Positions 32,747 through 41,616 are shown, counted from the first letter of the stretch. The stretch: DNA of 64,000 bases from Bradyrhizobium nanningense (GCF_004114535.1 NZ_LBJC01000033.1:186001-250000), one strand, 5' to 3'. Made by a program: numbers and translations. The notes: generated by a model from the sequence alone, not told the origin.

Positions 32747-33775
32747 TCAGCGCAACGGCATCGGCGGACGCACGACCGGTCCGTCGTCGTCGGCAACGGC
32801 CTGGGTCGTGGCGACCGGTGGCGGCGGGACGGCTGCGGCCTGCGATGGCGGCGGCGGAGGTGTGAGCGGCGCGGGCGAATAAGCCGGCATGTAGGTGTGC
32901 GACACGCCCGGTTTCGGTTTGCGAACCGGCGGCGGTGACGGAGCTCGCGCTGGGACCGCAGCAGCGCGTACGCGCGGATCGACCGGCTTGGCCTCAGCCA
33001 CCGGTTTCGGCGCGGGCGGCTTCGCCATCTCGCGCGCCATCTGCTCCTGTCCGGCCTTCAACTCGGCGATGTTGGCCTTGAGCTGCTCGATCTGCTGCGC
33101 CATCGCGGCGAGGTCGCGCGTCATCGATTGCACCGACTGCGCTGCATCGGACGGCGTTGCCGCAGGCGTCGCTGTTGCAACCTGCGCCACGGGCGGCGCG
33201 GCCGATTGATCGGTGGTTTGATCGGCCGCCGCTTGTGCTGCGGCCGGCACAGCTTGATCCGTAGGCGGCGCGGCCTGCGCGGGGGCGACCGGCGCGGTCT
33301 GCGACGTGGAGGGCAGCAGCGACGTTAGCGACGCTAATGCAGGGGTCCATTCGGCGAGCATCTGTTTGGCGGTATCGCCGTGCTGCTCCCACGCGACGGT
33401 GGCGGCGGCGCTTCCTCCCGCAAACAGAAACGTGACGAACGCACCGCGCAGCCACTTGCGCACTGCGGATCGCTTCGGCCGGACATGGTCATCGCTCGCT
33501 GCGGCGCGCACGGCTGTGTCGACCGAGGGCGGTGCCGCCGTCTGCGGCTCCGAGACAGGAGCGAATCTGGGCTCCAGAGAGAGTTTGGGCGGCGGCGCGA
33601 ATTTCGGCTCCGGACGGGTCGCAATTTCGGGCGCCAACGCCGGCGCAACGCTGATCGGGCGCGAGGCCAGCACAATGTCGGGCGAGATCTGAATCGCGTC
33701 GTGCGGATCGTTGTCCTTGACCGTGTCCTTCACGATCTCATCGACGATTTGCTTGGGGTTCAGCGTCGCGAGCAT
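32747..33775 (-). CDS. Single-pass membrane protein, Pro/Ala-rich with coiled coil
   Basis: This 342-residue protein has an N-terminal cytosolic segment (LNPKQIVDEIVKDTVKD), a Pro-rich stretch, one membrane helix near residue 130 (FVTFLFAGGSAAATVAW), an Ala/Pro/Gln-rich region, a coiled coil (MTRDLAAMAQQIEQLKANIAELKAGQEQMA) and a Pro-rich tail. AAGGAG precedes the ATG at 33775. The layout matches the protein at 53854-54870. A structural or envelope-spanning role is possible; function is unknown. It is divergent from the L,D-transpeptidase gene. Confidence 0.75.
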   Translation of the reverse strand: MLATLNPKQIVDEIVKDTVKDNDPHDAIQISPDIVLASRPISVAPALAPEIATRPEPKFAPPPKLSLEPRFAPVSEPQTAAPPSVDTAVRAAASDDHVRPKRSAVRKWLRGAFVTFLFAGGSAAATVAWEQHGDTAKQMLAEWTPALASLTSLLPSTSQTAPVAPAQAAPPTDQAVPAAAQAAADQTTDQSAAPPVAQVATATPAATPSDAAQSVQSMTRDLAAMAQQIEQLKANIAELKAGQEQMAREMAKPPAPKPVAEAKPVDPRVRAAAVPARAPSPPPVRKPKPGVSHTYMPAYSPAPLTPPPPPSQAAAVPPPPVATTQAVADDDGPVVRPPMPLR

Positions 33776-34049
33776 CGCAGCTCCTTTGAAGCCCAGGCGT
33801 TGAAGCCCGGGTGTTAAAGTCCTGGTCGCTCGCATTGGCGCGAGCCGATCTGTTGAGGGGAGCCCACCCAGATCGGATGAGCCCGGCCCGATGACGCACG
33901 AGTCCAGCCGGGTTTGACCAAAGCAAGGCGAGGGGATGGAGATGATGCGACGCTCTTCCGCCGTTTGTGGTGATGGAACCCAATTTGTCGAACACGTGCA
34001 CGTGTTCCGCATTGCCTTGTTTTCAGCACGATTTGGGCAGCATCTGGGG

Positions 34050-34742
34050 ATGCTGGGGGCGCTGCTTATCCGCTATCGGGGGCCGGCGGTGCCAAGATTT
34101 CTCATCGCTTTGTTTGCTGTTGCCTTGCTGCCGCTGGGCGGCTGCATGCAGACGACGCTTTCGCCGTCGACCGACGCGAGCATGACGCCGCGCGATCGGC
34201 AGCTGCTCGCGCATACGCCTTACGCGCAGGCGAACGTGCCCGAGCAATATCTGCGTCACGTCGTCGATTACCCGCGCAAGGAGCAACCGGGTACCATCCT
34301 GGTCGATACCGACGCACGCTATCTCTATTACGTGCTGCCTGACGGCAAGGCGATCCGTTACGGCGTTGCAGTGGGCGAGGAAGCCATGGCGTTCTCCGGC
34401 GTCGCGCGGGTCGGCCGCCTGGCGGAATGGCCGGACTGGGTCCCGACGGCAGATATCCAGGCGCGGCTCGGACCGTATCCGGCGCGCGTTCCCGGCGGTC
34501 CCGCCAATCCGTTGGGCGCGCGGGGCATCTATCTCTATGTCGGCAACAAGGACACGCTTTATCGCATCCACGGCACCAACCAGCCCGAATATATCGGGCA
34601 GGCGATCTCGTCCGGCTGCATCCGGATGCGCAACGAGGACGTGATCGATCTGTACGACCGGGTGAAGCTCAATTCGACGGTCGTGGTGCTGCCGCCCGGA
34701 CAGAGCGCGCGGGCCGAGACGGGCGGAAGCTGGCGGGGGTAA
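34050..34742 (+). CDS. Lipoprotein L,D-transpeptidase (YkuD/ErfK)
   Basis: This protein of about 230 residues has a lipoprotein signal (ALLPLGGC; Cys acylated) and a YkuD domain with the catalytic motif HGTNQPEYIG...SSGCIRMRNEDV, in which Cys is the nucleophile. It forms 3-3 peptidoglycan cross-links or anchors lipoproteins to the wall in the periplasm. The start is ambiguous: ATG at 34050 or GTG at 34089; a longer frame from 33936 is less likely. It is divergent from the proline-rich membrane protein gene, about 270 bp away. Confidence 0.93.
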   Translation: MLGALLIRYRGPAVPRFLIALFAVALLPLGGCMQTTLSPSTDASMTPRDRQLLAHTPYAQANVPEQYLRHVVDYPRKEQPGTILVDTDARYLYYVLPDGKAIRYGVAVGEEAMAFSGVARVGRLAEWPDWVPTADIQARLGPYPARVPGGPANPLGARGIYLYVGNKDTLYRIHGTNQPEYIGQAISSGCIRMRNEDVIDLYDRVKLNSTVVVLPPGQSARAETGGSWRG

Positions 34743-34793
34743 GGAAGGCTCTGGCGTGCGCTCCGGGGCTCACCTGCGCGGGCCGGTCTCGCG

Positions 34794-35228
34794 CTAGTTT
34801 TCAGGCCGCGCGATCCGCCATTGCAGCGTCGTGGCGTTGCCGTTGGCCTCGCCCGGCGCCTTGTCGGCGGGCGAGGTGTAGAGCGGACGATAACGGTACG
34901 CCCACATCCGGCTGCCGTCGTTGCGGCTGATCACGGTGAAGTCGCCGACCGCCTTGGCGTCCGCCGTTGCCGGCAGCGGCACCCAGCTCTCGGTGCACTT
35001 GCCGTTGCAGTTCGATGTCTTCCCGGTGGTGTCGCGCTCGTAAGTGTAGAGCGTCATGCCCTTGAGATCGACGAGCTTGGGACCGTGCTTGGTGATGACC
35101 ACTTTCGCCGGCGCGGTCGTCGCCTCGGGCTTCGGCGGAGGAGGGGCATCGCCTCCGCCATGGCCGTTCGCGAGCGCATGGCCGGCCGAGAGCGCGACGG
35201 CCGCGGCCGCGATGAGACACCTGAACAT
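34794..35228 (-). CDS. Exported COG4315/Lipoprotein_15-type protein
   Basis: This 144-residue protein has a signal peptide (ending HALA), a Pro-rich stretch and two repeats of the secreted Lipoprotein_15 pattern: LKGMTLYTYERDTTGKTSNC and DGSRMWAYRYRPLYTSPAD. CNGKC pairs are conserved. The family is predicted periplasmic, unknown function, sometimes next to haem or redox genes. No lipobox is present here. Confidence 0.82.
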   Translation of the reverse strand: MFRCLIAAAAVALSAGHALANGHGGGDAPPPPKPEATTAPAKVVITKHGPKLVDLKGMTLYTYERDTTGKTSNCNGKCTESWVPLPATADAKAVGDFTVISRNDGSRMWAYRYRPLYTSPADKAPGEANGNATTLQWRIARPEN

Positions 35229-35348
35229 CCAAAACCCCCGAGCCGCAAAGTTAATCGCGCGTTAAGCGCAGAATGGTGCGGACCGTAACAGCCGAAGGTT
35301 AGTTCCAGGTTTCGCAGGCCCGCGACAATTGCGGATAAGCATACCGTA

Positions 35349-35813
35349 TCATACCGGAGCATCGCGCAGCGGTGCGCGGCTCAAATCGTTGCCGGCTGCA
35401 ATCGCCTTGCGCAGCAGCCGCATCAACTCCTCGCCCTCTTTCGCGCTGAGGCCGCGCAGCATGATGCGCTGCGCTGATTCCACGGCCGGTGTGATCTTGC
35501 GCAGCGTGCGCCGGCCCTCGTCGGTGACCTCGAGCTCGCGGGCGCGGCGGTCGCGGCTGGAGGCGCGGCGCTCGGCAAGGCCCTTCTGCACGAGACGGTC
35601 GATCACGCCGGTGATGGTGGTGCGGTCATAGGCGATCAATCCTGCGAGCGTCACCTGGTCGAGCCCTGGATTGGCCTTGATGGTCGCGAGCGCGGCGTAT
35701 TGCACCGGCGTCAGGTCGAAGCCGGCATCCTCGACCTCGGCCAGGAACACGGCGACCGCAATCTGCTGGAACCGGCGCGCCAGATGCCCGGGCATGTCGT
35801 TGTTGTCTTTCAC
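35349..35813 (-). CDS. mobR: MarR-family repressor, MobR-like
   Basis: This 154-residue MarR protein has the winged helix LAGLIAYDRTTITGVIDRLVQKGLAERRASSRDRRARELEV. The GTG at 35813 is preceded by AGGAGAA at good spacing, so I prefer it to the longer form. It is divergent from the mobA-like gene with a 10-bp-arm operator between. In Comamonas testosteroni MobR represses mobA and is released by 3-hydroxybenzoate; the same arrangement here supports that role. Confidence 0.82.
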   Translation of the reverse strand: MKDNNDMPGHLARRFQQIAVAVFLAEVEDAGFDLTPVQYAALATIKANPGLDQVTLAGLIAYDRTTITGVIDRLVQKGLAERRASSRDRRARELEVTDEGRRTLRKITPAVESAQRIMLRGLSAKEGEELMRLLRKAIAAGNDLSRAPLRDAPV

Positions 35814-35854
35814 CGAATTCTTCTCCTGGGATCGAGACCGCGGGATCGTTGACA

Positions 35855-35877
35855 AGTATACTGATAGTCAGCATACT
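35855..35877. promoter_or_regulatory. Operator between mobR and mobA
   Basis: AGTATACTGA (35855-35864) and TCAGCATACT (35868-35877) are inverse arms with one mismatch and a 3-bp spacer, centred about 50 bp before the mobA start and 50 bp before mobR. The size fits a MarR dimer; it may cover both promoters. Confidence 0.7.
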
Positions 35878-35916
35878 GATCAATATCCAAACAGAGCGTT
35901 GCCGGGAGAGGTGCTC

Positions 35917-37839
35917 ATGCAATTCCATCTCAATGGATTTCAGCCGGGCGATCCCGAGATTGCCGATCCCGCCGCGCGTATTCAGGCCTCCGGTGCAGCG
36001 GGCGCCGTGCCTGGCGAGGTCGATGTCCTCATCGTTGGCTGCGGGCCGGCCGGCCTTACGCTCGCCGCCCAGCTCGCGCAATTCCCCGATATCAAGACCT
36101 GTATCGTCGAGCAGAAGCCGGACCGCTTGCTGGTCGGGCAGGCCGACGGCATCGCCTGCCGCACCATGGAGATGTTTCATGCCTACGGCTTCAGCGAGCG
36201 CGTGCTGAAGGAGGCCTATTGGGTCAATGAGACCACGTTCTGGAAGCCTGACGAACGCTCGCCCGAGACTATCAATTGCAGCGGCCGGGTGCAGGACGTC
36301 GAGGACGGGTTGTCCGAATTCCCTCACGTCATCCTCAACCAGGCGCGCATCCATGACGGCTTCCTCGACATCATGCGCAAATCGCCGGCCAAGCTCGAAC
36401 CCCATTACAGCCGCCGTCTTCTCGACCTCCAGGTCGATCCGGCTGCGGGTTCTGGCGACCATGCGGTGACGGTGCGGCTCGAACGCGTCGATGCCGCGAA
36501 CGAGGGCAAGGTCGAGACGGTCAAGGCGCGTTATGTCGTCGGCTGCGACGGGGCACGCAGCACGGTGCGCAAGTCGATCGGGCGCGAGCTGCACGGTGAT
36601 TCCGCCAACCACGCCTGGGGTGTGATGGACGTGCTGGCGGTGACGGACTTTCCGGACATCCGCTTCAAGTCGCTCATCCAGTCGGCAAAGGACGGCAGCC
36701 TGCTGATCATTCCGCGCGAAGGCGGCTACATGGTCCGCATCTATGTCGAGCTCGCCAAGCTCGAGGTCGGCGAACGCGTCGCCAACCGCAACATCACCGC
36801 CGGCGACGTGATCGCCAAGGCGCAGCGGATCCTGAAGCCGCATACGCTAGAGGTGAAAGAGATCGCCTGGTGGTCGGTCTACGAGATCGGTCAGCGTCTG
36901 ACCGATAAGTTCGACGACGTTCCGAACGCGGAGATCGCAGCGCGCCTGCCGCGCATCTTTATCGCCGGCGATGCATGCCATACCCACAGCCCGAAGGCGG
37001 GGCAGGGCATGAACGTCTCGATGCAGGACGCCTTCAATCTCGGCTGGAAGCTCGCCGCAGTCATGCGGAAGCAGTGTGCCCCAGACCTGTTGCATTCCTA
37101 TTCGGCGGAGCGACAGGCGGTTGCCAAGGAGCTGATCGACTTCGACCGCGAATGGGCGGGCATTCTCGCCTCCGCCGCCAAGGCCGGCGGCGCCGATGCC
37201 GCCAGGACCCAGGACTATTTCGTCCGGCACGGCCGCTACACCGCGGGCACGGCGACGCACTACAGGCCGTCGCTTCTCACCGGCGCTGCGTCGCATCAGC
37301 ACCTCGCGCAAGGCCTTGTCATCGGCAAGCGCTTCCATTCCGCTCCGGTGATACGGCTGGCGGACGCGAAGCCCGTGCATCTCGGTCATGCCGGGCAGGC
37401 TGATGGTCGCTTCCGCATCTACGCGTTTTCGCCCGCGGAAGATCCTGCAGCTGCAGGCTCGGCCATTCGCGCGTTCTGCAATTTCCTCACCGAAGCCCCG
37501 GAGTCGCCGATCCGGCGATACACGCCTGTGGGCGCCGACGTCGACAGCGTGATCGATCTGCGCGCGGTGTTCCAGCAAGGCCACCGCGAGCTCGCTATCG
37601 AGGCGATGCCGCCGCTGCTCCTCCCGCATAAAGGCCGTTACAGCTTGCTCGACTACGAGAAGATGTTCTGTCCGGACCTCAAGAGCGGTCACGACGTCTT
37701 TGCCATGCGCGGCATCGATCGGAAAGCCGGCTGCATGGTCGTGGTGCGGCCGGACCAATATGTCGCGCACGTGCTGCCGCTCGACGACTTTGCCGGGCTC
37801 GCATCGTACTTCGACGCGTTCATGTTGCAGGTCGACTGA
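35917..37839 (+). CDS. mobA: 3-hydroxybenzoate 4-monooxygenase-like flavoprotein
   Basis: This 640-residue enzyme starts MQFHLNGFQPGDP like the Comamonas MobA. It has the FAD motif VLIVGCGPAGLTLAAQL (residues 37-), the DG motif (VVGCDGARSTVRKSIG), the GD motif IFIAGDACHTHSPKAGQGMNVSMQDAFNLGWKL, and a C-terminal thioredoxin-like domain as in phenol 2-monooxygenase. It hydroxylates 3-hydroxybenzoate to protocatechuate with NADPH and oxygen. GGGAGAGG precedes the ATG. The rest of the aromatic pathway is not in the window. Phenol hydroxylase of close type is the alternative. Confidence 0.87.
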   Translation: MQFHLNGFQPGDPEIADPAARIQASGAAGAVPGEVDVLIVGCGPAGLTLAAQLAQFPDIKTCIVEQKPDRLLVGQADGIACRTMEMFHAYGFSERVLKEAYWVNETTFWKPDERSPETINCSGRVQDVEDGLSEFPHVILNQARIHDGFLDIMRKSPAKLEPHYSRRLLDLQVDPAAGSGDHAVTVRLERVDAANEGKVETVKARYVVGCDGARSTVRKSIGRELHGDSANHAWGVMDVLAVTDFPDIRFKSLIQSAKDGSLLIIPREGGYMVRIYVELAKLEVGERVANRNITAGDVIAKAQRILKPHTLEVKEIAWWSVYEIGQRLTDKFDDVPNAEIAARLPRIFIAGDACHTHSPKAGQGMNVSMQDAFNLGWKLAAVMRKQCAPDLLHSYSAERQAVAKELIDFDREWAGILASAAKAGGADAARTQDYFVRHGRYTAGTATHYRPSLLTGAASHQHLAQGLVIGKRFHSAPVIRLADAKPVHLGHAGQADGRFRIYAFSPAEDPAAAGSAIRAFCNFLTEAPESPIRRYTPVGADVDSVIDLRAVFQQGHRELAIEAMPPLLLPHKGRYSLLDYEKMFCPDLKSGHDVFAMRGIDRKAGCMVVVRPDQYVAHVLPLDDFAGLASYFDAFMLQVD

Positions 37840-37995
37840 CGGTCCGGTAGCGCCGCTTGCGCTTCGCGCCGATGAACGGCGAATGAATATTGAACCGCGC
37901 GCCGTCTGCGTTTCAATCTTTCGACGGATGCGACCCTCGCGCACGGAACGCTCGTTCCGCTAGCGCGTTCCGACTCGGAAGAGGAGGAACACGCC

Positions 37996-39024
37996 ATGAA
38001 ATTCAGGAGCGTTTTGATTGCCGCATTGCTGCTCGCGCCAACGGCCGCACTGGCCGCGCCGGGCATCGTCACCGTCTCGACCGGCTTGCGCGCCGGCCCG
38101 GGCGCAGGCTTTCCCCTGGTCGATCGCATCCCCGAGGGCGCCCGCGTCAACATCCATGGCTGCCTGCGCGGCAATGCCTGGTGCGACGTCAGCTTCTCCG
38201 ACGATCGCGGCTGGGTGTCGTCGCAATATCTCGAATATCTCTATCGCAACCACTACGTCTATCTGCCCGATTACGTCGATGAGATCGACGTGCCTGTCGT
38301 CCCGTTCGTGCTGACATCGTATTGGTCGAGCTACTATTCGGGACGTCCCTGGTACCATCGCCACGCCTATTGGAATAGCTACTGGAGTTCGCACCAGAGT
38401 ATCGCGATGCGGATGACGCTTGATCAGCGTGCGGCCCGGATCGGCCGCGCGGCGACGCGCGATGCGGCGGTTGCTTTGGAACGGGAAGGCGTGCCGGGCA
38501 AGGGCGCCGCCGCGATTTCCGGACGTAACGCCGCGAACGCGCGGCCCGACGCCGCGATCGCCAAGCGCGACGCTGCGATCGCAAAACGCGACGCTGCGAT
38601 CGCGACGCGCGACGCTGCGAAACGTGACGCCACTATTGCCGCCGACCGGACGCGTGCCGGACGGAGCGAGCGCATCGCGCATGAGCGGACCAATGTGCAG
38701 ACTCGCAATCCGCGCGATGCCCAGGCCCGCATGATGCACGAACGGGCCGCGAGCCCTGCTGCGATACGTGCCCAGCCGATGGCCCGCGCGCATGAAGCGC
38801 CGCGTGTGTCCGCCGCACCCGCCGCGCGACCCGCAATGCCGCATGTCGCGCAGCCGAATGTGAGCCACGGCCCGCCGATGAATGCCCATGCGCAGATGCC
38901 GGCGCCCCGTGCCGCTGCGCCTGCAATGCCGCACGGCGGCGGTGGCGCTCCGCACGTCAATGCCGCACCCCGTGGCGGCGGTGCCCCGGCCAGCGGCCCC
39001 GGCGGCGGTCACGAGAAGCACTAG
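37996..39024 (+). CDS. Exported SH3-domain protein with low-complexity tail
   Basis: This 342-residue protein has a signal peptide (MKFRSVLIAALLLAPTAALA), a bacterial SH3 domain (VSTGLRAGPGAGFPLVDRIPEGARVNIHGCLRGNAWCDVSF...GWVSSQYLEY), an aromatic stretch (YWSSYYSGRPWYHRHAYW), then an Ala/Arg-rich tail. The tail includes RDAAIAK repeats (21 bp at the DNA level) and ends His/Gly/Pro-rich. SH3 domains of this type bind the cell wall; the tail looks disordered and basic. Function unknown. A terminator follows. Confidence 0.85.
   Translation: MKFRSVLIAALLLAPTAALAAPGIVTVSTGLRAGPGAGFPLVDRIPEGARVNIHGCLRGNAWCDVSFSDDRGWVSSQYLEYLYRNHYVYLPDYVDEIDVPVVPFVLTSYWSSYYSGRPWYHRHAYWNSYWSSHQSIAMRMTLDQRAARIGRAATRDAAVALEREGVPGKGAAAISGRNAANARPDAAIAKRDAAIAKRDAAIATRDAAKRDATIAADRTRAGRSERIAHERTNVQTRNPRDAQARMMHERAASPAAIRAQPMARAHEAPRVSAAPAARPAMPHVAQPNVSHGPPMNAHAQMPAPRAAAPAMPHGGGGAPHVNAAPRGGGAPASGPGGGHEKH
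38548..38625 (+). repeat. In-frame 21-bp tandem repeat
   Basis: Four near-identical 21-bp units (GACGCTGCGATCGCAAAACGC type, with changes) encode RDAAIAK repeats inside the SH3 protein. Such arrays change length by slippage, so this stretch may vary between strains. Confidence 0.8.
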
Positions 39025-39034
39025 CATGCCTAAG

Positions 39035-39062
39035 GAAAGCCCGGCCCTCGCGCCGGGCTTTC
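39035..39062 (+). terminator. Terminator after the SH3 protein gene
   Basis: An 11-bp perfect stem (GAAAGCCCGGC / GCCGGGCTTTC) with a 6-base loop lies 11 bp after the stop codon, with Ts at the end of the stem. Confidence 0.75.
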
Positions 39063-39193
39063 TGCTGGATTGATGCGGGTTCCCTGCGCGTACAATTTAA
39101 GAAAGTTCTTCGCGGGCAGATTTCATCGATCGTAAGATGTGTACCCAAAGATGCAAGCATCCACTCGGGGCAGCGGGGCACGGGAGGATGACG

Positions 39194-39472
39194 ATGAGAC
39201 AGAGCCAGGCGGAGACGCGCCGCCAAAATGTCGCGAAGCGGTCGATGACCAAAGAGGCCAAGCAACTGGCCGGTCTGATTGCCGGACTGCGCGAATCCCT
39301 CGAAGGGATCCACAAGGAGCGGGCGAGCGCGAAGCTCACCGGCGCCGAGATGGGCATGCTCGACGAGCGCCGTAACAATCTGCTGCTCACCATCGCAGCC
39401 CTCGACGACCGCCTCTCGGCAGTTCAGGGCCTGATCGATCTCGGCCGTCCCCACATCATCCGCATGCATTAG
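39194..39472 (+). CDS. Small coiled-coil protein, unknown function
   Basis: This 92-residue hydrophilic protein is nearly all helix, with a basic N terminus and a helical pair around KLTGAEMGMLDERRNNLLLTIAALDDRL. GGGAGG lies 7 bases before the ATG at 39194; another ATG at 39188 is in frame. No known domain is recognised. It lies upstream of another small protein gene on the same strand. Confidence 0.6.
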   Translation: MRQSQAETRRQNVAKRSMTKEAKQLAGLIAGLRESLEGIHKERASAKLTGAEMGMLDERRNNLLLTIAALDDRLSAVQGLIDLGRPHIIRMH

Positions 39473-39711
39473 CGGAGCTCGGACATGGGACGATCGGTTC
39501 CTTTGCTGATGTGACGGGCCGGCTCCCGGCGGCCGATTCAGCGCATGAAGACGGCGCCGTGCCGTCGCAGGCGGGCAAGCCTGCGACCGGTGGACTCGCG
39601 CTCCCGCGGGCACGCTCGATGCCGGCCGTCGGCGCCATGCCTGCGGATGGCACCAAATTGCCACGCTCCCGGCGAATTGCCGCCAAAGCCCGCTGCCACG
39701 AGGAGGCCCGG

Positions 39712-39918
39712 GTGCAGGGCGACGCAAGGGGACGCGAATTGGCCTACAAGATGATCGCAGAACGCGACAACGAGAAGTACAGTTTCGCCCGTGAGAGCCG
39801 GCTGCTCATCGTGGCGAAGGCAAAGGTGTGGGCGAGCGAAGGGTGGCGGGTCGTCATCACCGACCAGGACGGCAAGGCCTATGCGCCGCCCGAATTCGAT
39901 CAGCTGTCGGCAGCCTGA
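39712..39918 (+). CDS. Small conserved-type protein, unknown function
   Basis: This is a 68-residue protein: GRELAYKMIAERDNEKYSFARESRLLIVAKAKVWASEGWRVVITDQDGKAYAPPEF. It has a helix and strand pattern and a clear GAGGAGG 5-6 bases before the GTG at 39712; the longer frame from 39511 is low-complexity and without a ribosome site. It resembles short Bradyrhizobium proteins of unknown role. Confidence 0.65.
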   Translation: MQGDARGRELAYKMIAERDNEKYSFARESRLLIVAKAKVWASEGWRVVITDQDGKAYAPPEFDQLSAA

Positions 39919-40005
39919 CCGGCGGATGGGACTCTACATTTGGACGCGTTTTCTTTCCGCGAGCCGGTTGTCCATTTCGCTCGAAAACGCTCTGGGGGAC
40001 GGAAT

Positions 40006-40371
40006 TTGACATCGCTGTTTGGACCGGGGCGCGCGCGGATCGTGCCCTTGATGAGTCTTGCGGCCGCCGCCGTTTTGACGGCGACGGTTGCTGCCGCGCA
40101 AAATCTCGATGCCGACAAGTCGCCCGCCAAGCTCTTCGCTGACGGCTGTGCAACCTGCCATCGCAATCCGCGCGGCCTTGCCAAGGGGCGCTTCACCCTG
40201 ACGCTGTCCTGGTTCCTGAAGGACCATTACGCAACCAGCTCGGAGTCGGCCAAGGTGCTCGCCGCCTATCTGGAGTCGGTCGACGAGCCGCCGCCGCGCC
40301 CTGCGGCCAAGCCCGCGAAGAAGGCCCCGCGATCCACGCCGCCTCAGGCCAAGCCGGTGCAGAGTCAGTAG
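40006..40371 (+). CDS. Exported cytochrome c-like protein
   Basis: The protein is about 121 residues with a TTG start at 40006, preceded by GGGGGA. It has a hydrophobic export segment (VPLMSLAAAAVLTATVAAA) and one haem site CATCH. No methionine occurs in the mature part; the His in FLKDHYATS may be the sixth haem ligand, unlike a typical Met-ligated cytochrome c. The tail is Pro/Lys-rich. It could be a periplasmic electron carrier or a haem-binding protein. An ATG at 40051 is an alternative start but would shorten the signal. Confidence 0.7.
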   Translation: MTSLFGPGRARIVPLMSLAAAAVLTATVAAAQNLDADKSPAKLFADGCATCHRNPRGLAKGRFTLTLSWFLKDHYATSSESAKVLAAYLESVDEPPPRPAAKPAKKAPRSTPPQAKPVQSQ

Positions 40372-40396
40372 CTCTGCGTGCCGGAGCTTTCCGGGA

Positions 40397-40741
40397 TCAA
40401 CGCACCGCGCTCTCCGAGAACAGGTTGATGATCACGACCCCGGACACGATCAGGGCGATACCGACGAAGGCTGCGGAGTCCAGTATCTGGCGGAACAGCA
40501 CGAAGGAGACGGTGGTGGTCAGGATGATGCCGACCCCGCCCCAGATCGCATAGGCGATGCTCAACGGAATGACCCGGATTGCGACCGACAGCGCATAGAA
40601 CGAGGCGATGTAGAAGATTACCATCGCCAGCGTCGGCCAGGGGCGGGTGAACTGCGCGGACTGCTGCAGGAGCGCCGAGGCGGTGACCTCGAACACGATG
40701 GCGAGGGCGAGAGCCGCGTAAGCATTGAGAGAGGAGGTCAT
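40397..40741 (-). CDS. Small multidrug resistance (SMR/EmrE-like) transporter
   Basis: This 114-residue protein has four membrane helices. The conserved glutamate of the first helix is in ALAIVFEVTASALLQQS, and WGGVGIILTTTVSF and LIVSGVVIINLFS match the later helices. EmrE-type dimers exchange protons for cationic drugs or quaternary ammonium compounds. GAGGAGG lies before the ATG at 40741. It is a single gene, with no paired SMR subunit. Confidence 0.9.
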   Translation of the reverse strand: MTSSLNAYAALALAIVFEVTASALLQQSAQFTRPWPTLAMVIFYIASFYALSVAIRVIPLSIAYAIWGGVGIILTTTVSFVLFRQILDSAAFVGIALIVSGVVIINLFSESAVR

Positions 40742-40950
40742 GAGCCTCTCGGCGTGAGAGAGATACCGCGGGGCAAGCTTAACCCTATGGACGGCTTTTT
40801 TGCCGCGAGCAGATATCATGTGTGAGTGACGAACCTGCGACACCGATTGAAATGCGAACGTGGCCCCGACGATCTGTGTCGAGGCAATAGGATGCCGCCG
40901 CGCGATAAACCGTGCGGCGGCTTTAGATTCTGCGGTGATCCGATCCAGCG

Positions 40951-41616
40951 CTAGCTGATCCGCACGGAGAGTTCGACGTCTTCGGCGAAGGGTATCGACA
41001 TGTAGCCTCTTCCGGGCCTGCGTACGCGCGCCAGATAGTCCGGGCTGTCGTCGGCATTGTCGGCGACGATGATCGCACCCGGTCCGAGATGGTCTTCGAG
41101 CAGATCGAGCATCTCCGGGTAGAGCGCCTTGGCACCATCGAGCAGCACGAGGTCGATCGTATCGGGCAGATCGGCTTGAAGCGTCTTCAGCGCGTCGCCT
41201 TCACGGATTTCGACGAGATCGATCAAGCCGGCCGCCGAAAGGTTTTCTCGCGCCCGCGCCGCTTTGGACGGCTCGAACTCGCTGGTGATGAGGCGGCCGC
41301 CGCCGTTGTCACGCAGGCCGGCGGCAAGGTGCAGCGTCGAGATGCCGAACGATGTGCCGAACTCGACGATCGTCCTCGCGCCGGAGCTGCGTGCCAGCAT
41401 GTAGAGCAGTGTTCCGGTCTCGCGCGAGACCGCGAGCGGCGCCTCCTTCAGGCGTCCGTAGAGGTCGCGGTAATCGGTCTTGCTCCGCATCATCCGCGTC
41501 CGGTCTGCATCGGACAAATCGGCGACGGCGGCTTGGGTTGCGCCACTTGCCGCCTCGGCCTCGTCGAACAGGCGGTCCAATAGCGGCGCAAGCGATGTGA
41601 TGGTTGGGGTGGTCAT
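40951..41616 (-). CDS. Class I SAM-dependent O-methyltransferase-like protein
   Basis: This 221-residue enzyme has a SAM-binding motif VEFGTSFGISTLHLAAGL, the acidic loop LITSEFEPSK, and IDLVLLDGAKALYPEMLDLLEDHLGPGAIIVADN, typical of the catechol/caffeoyl-CoA O-methyltransferase and Methyltransf_24 group. The substrate is unknown. It is divergent from a TetR gene with a 26-bp palindrome between, so it is probably induced by the TetR ligand. Confidence 0.87.
   Translation of the reverse strand: MTTPTITSLAPLLDRLFDEAEAASGATQAAVADLSDADRTRMMRSKTDYRDLYGRLKEAPLAVSRETGTLLYMLARSSGARTIVEFGTSFGISTLHLAAGLRDNGGGRLITSEFEPSKAARARENLSAAGLIDLVEIREGDALKTLQADLPDTIDLVLLDGAKALYPEMLDLLEDHLGPGAIIVADNADDSPDYLARVRRPGRGYMSIPFAEDVELSVRIS

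Noticed and set aside
40894..40921. Hairpin GCCGCCGCGCG/CGTGCGGCGGC as terminator for the methyltransferase
   Set aside because: The T run lies on the wrong side for the minus-strand gene and is only three bases; left unassigned.
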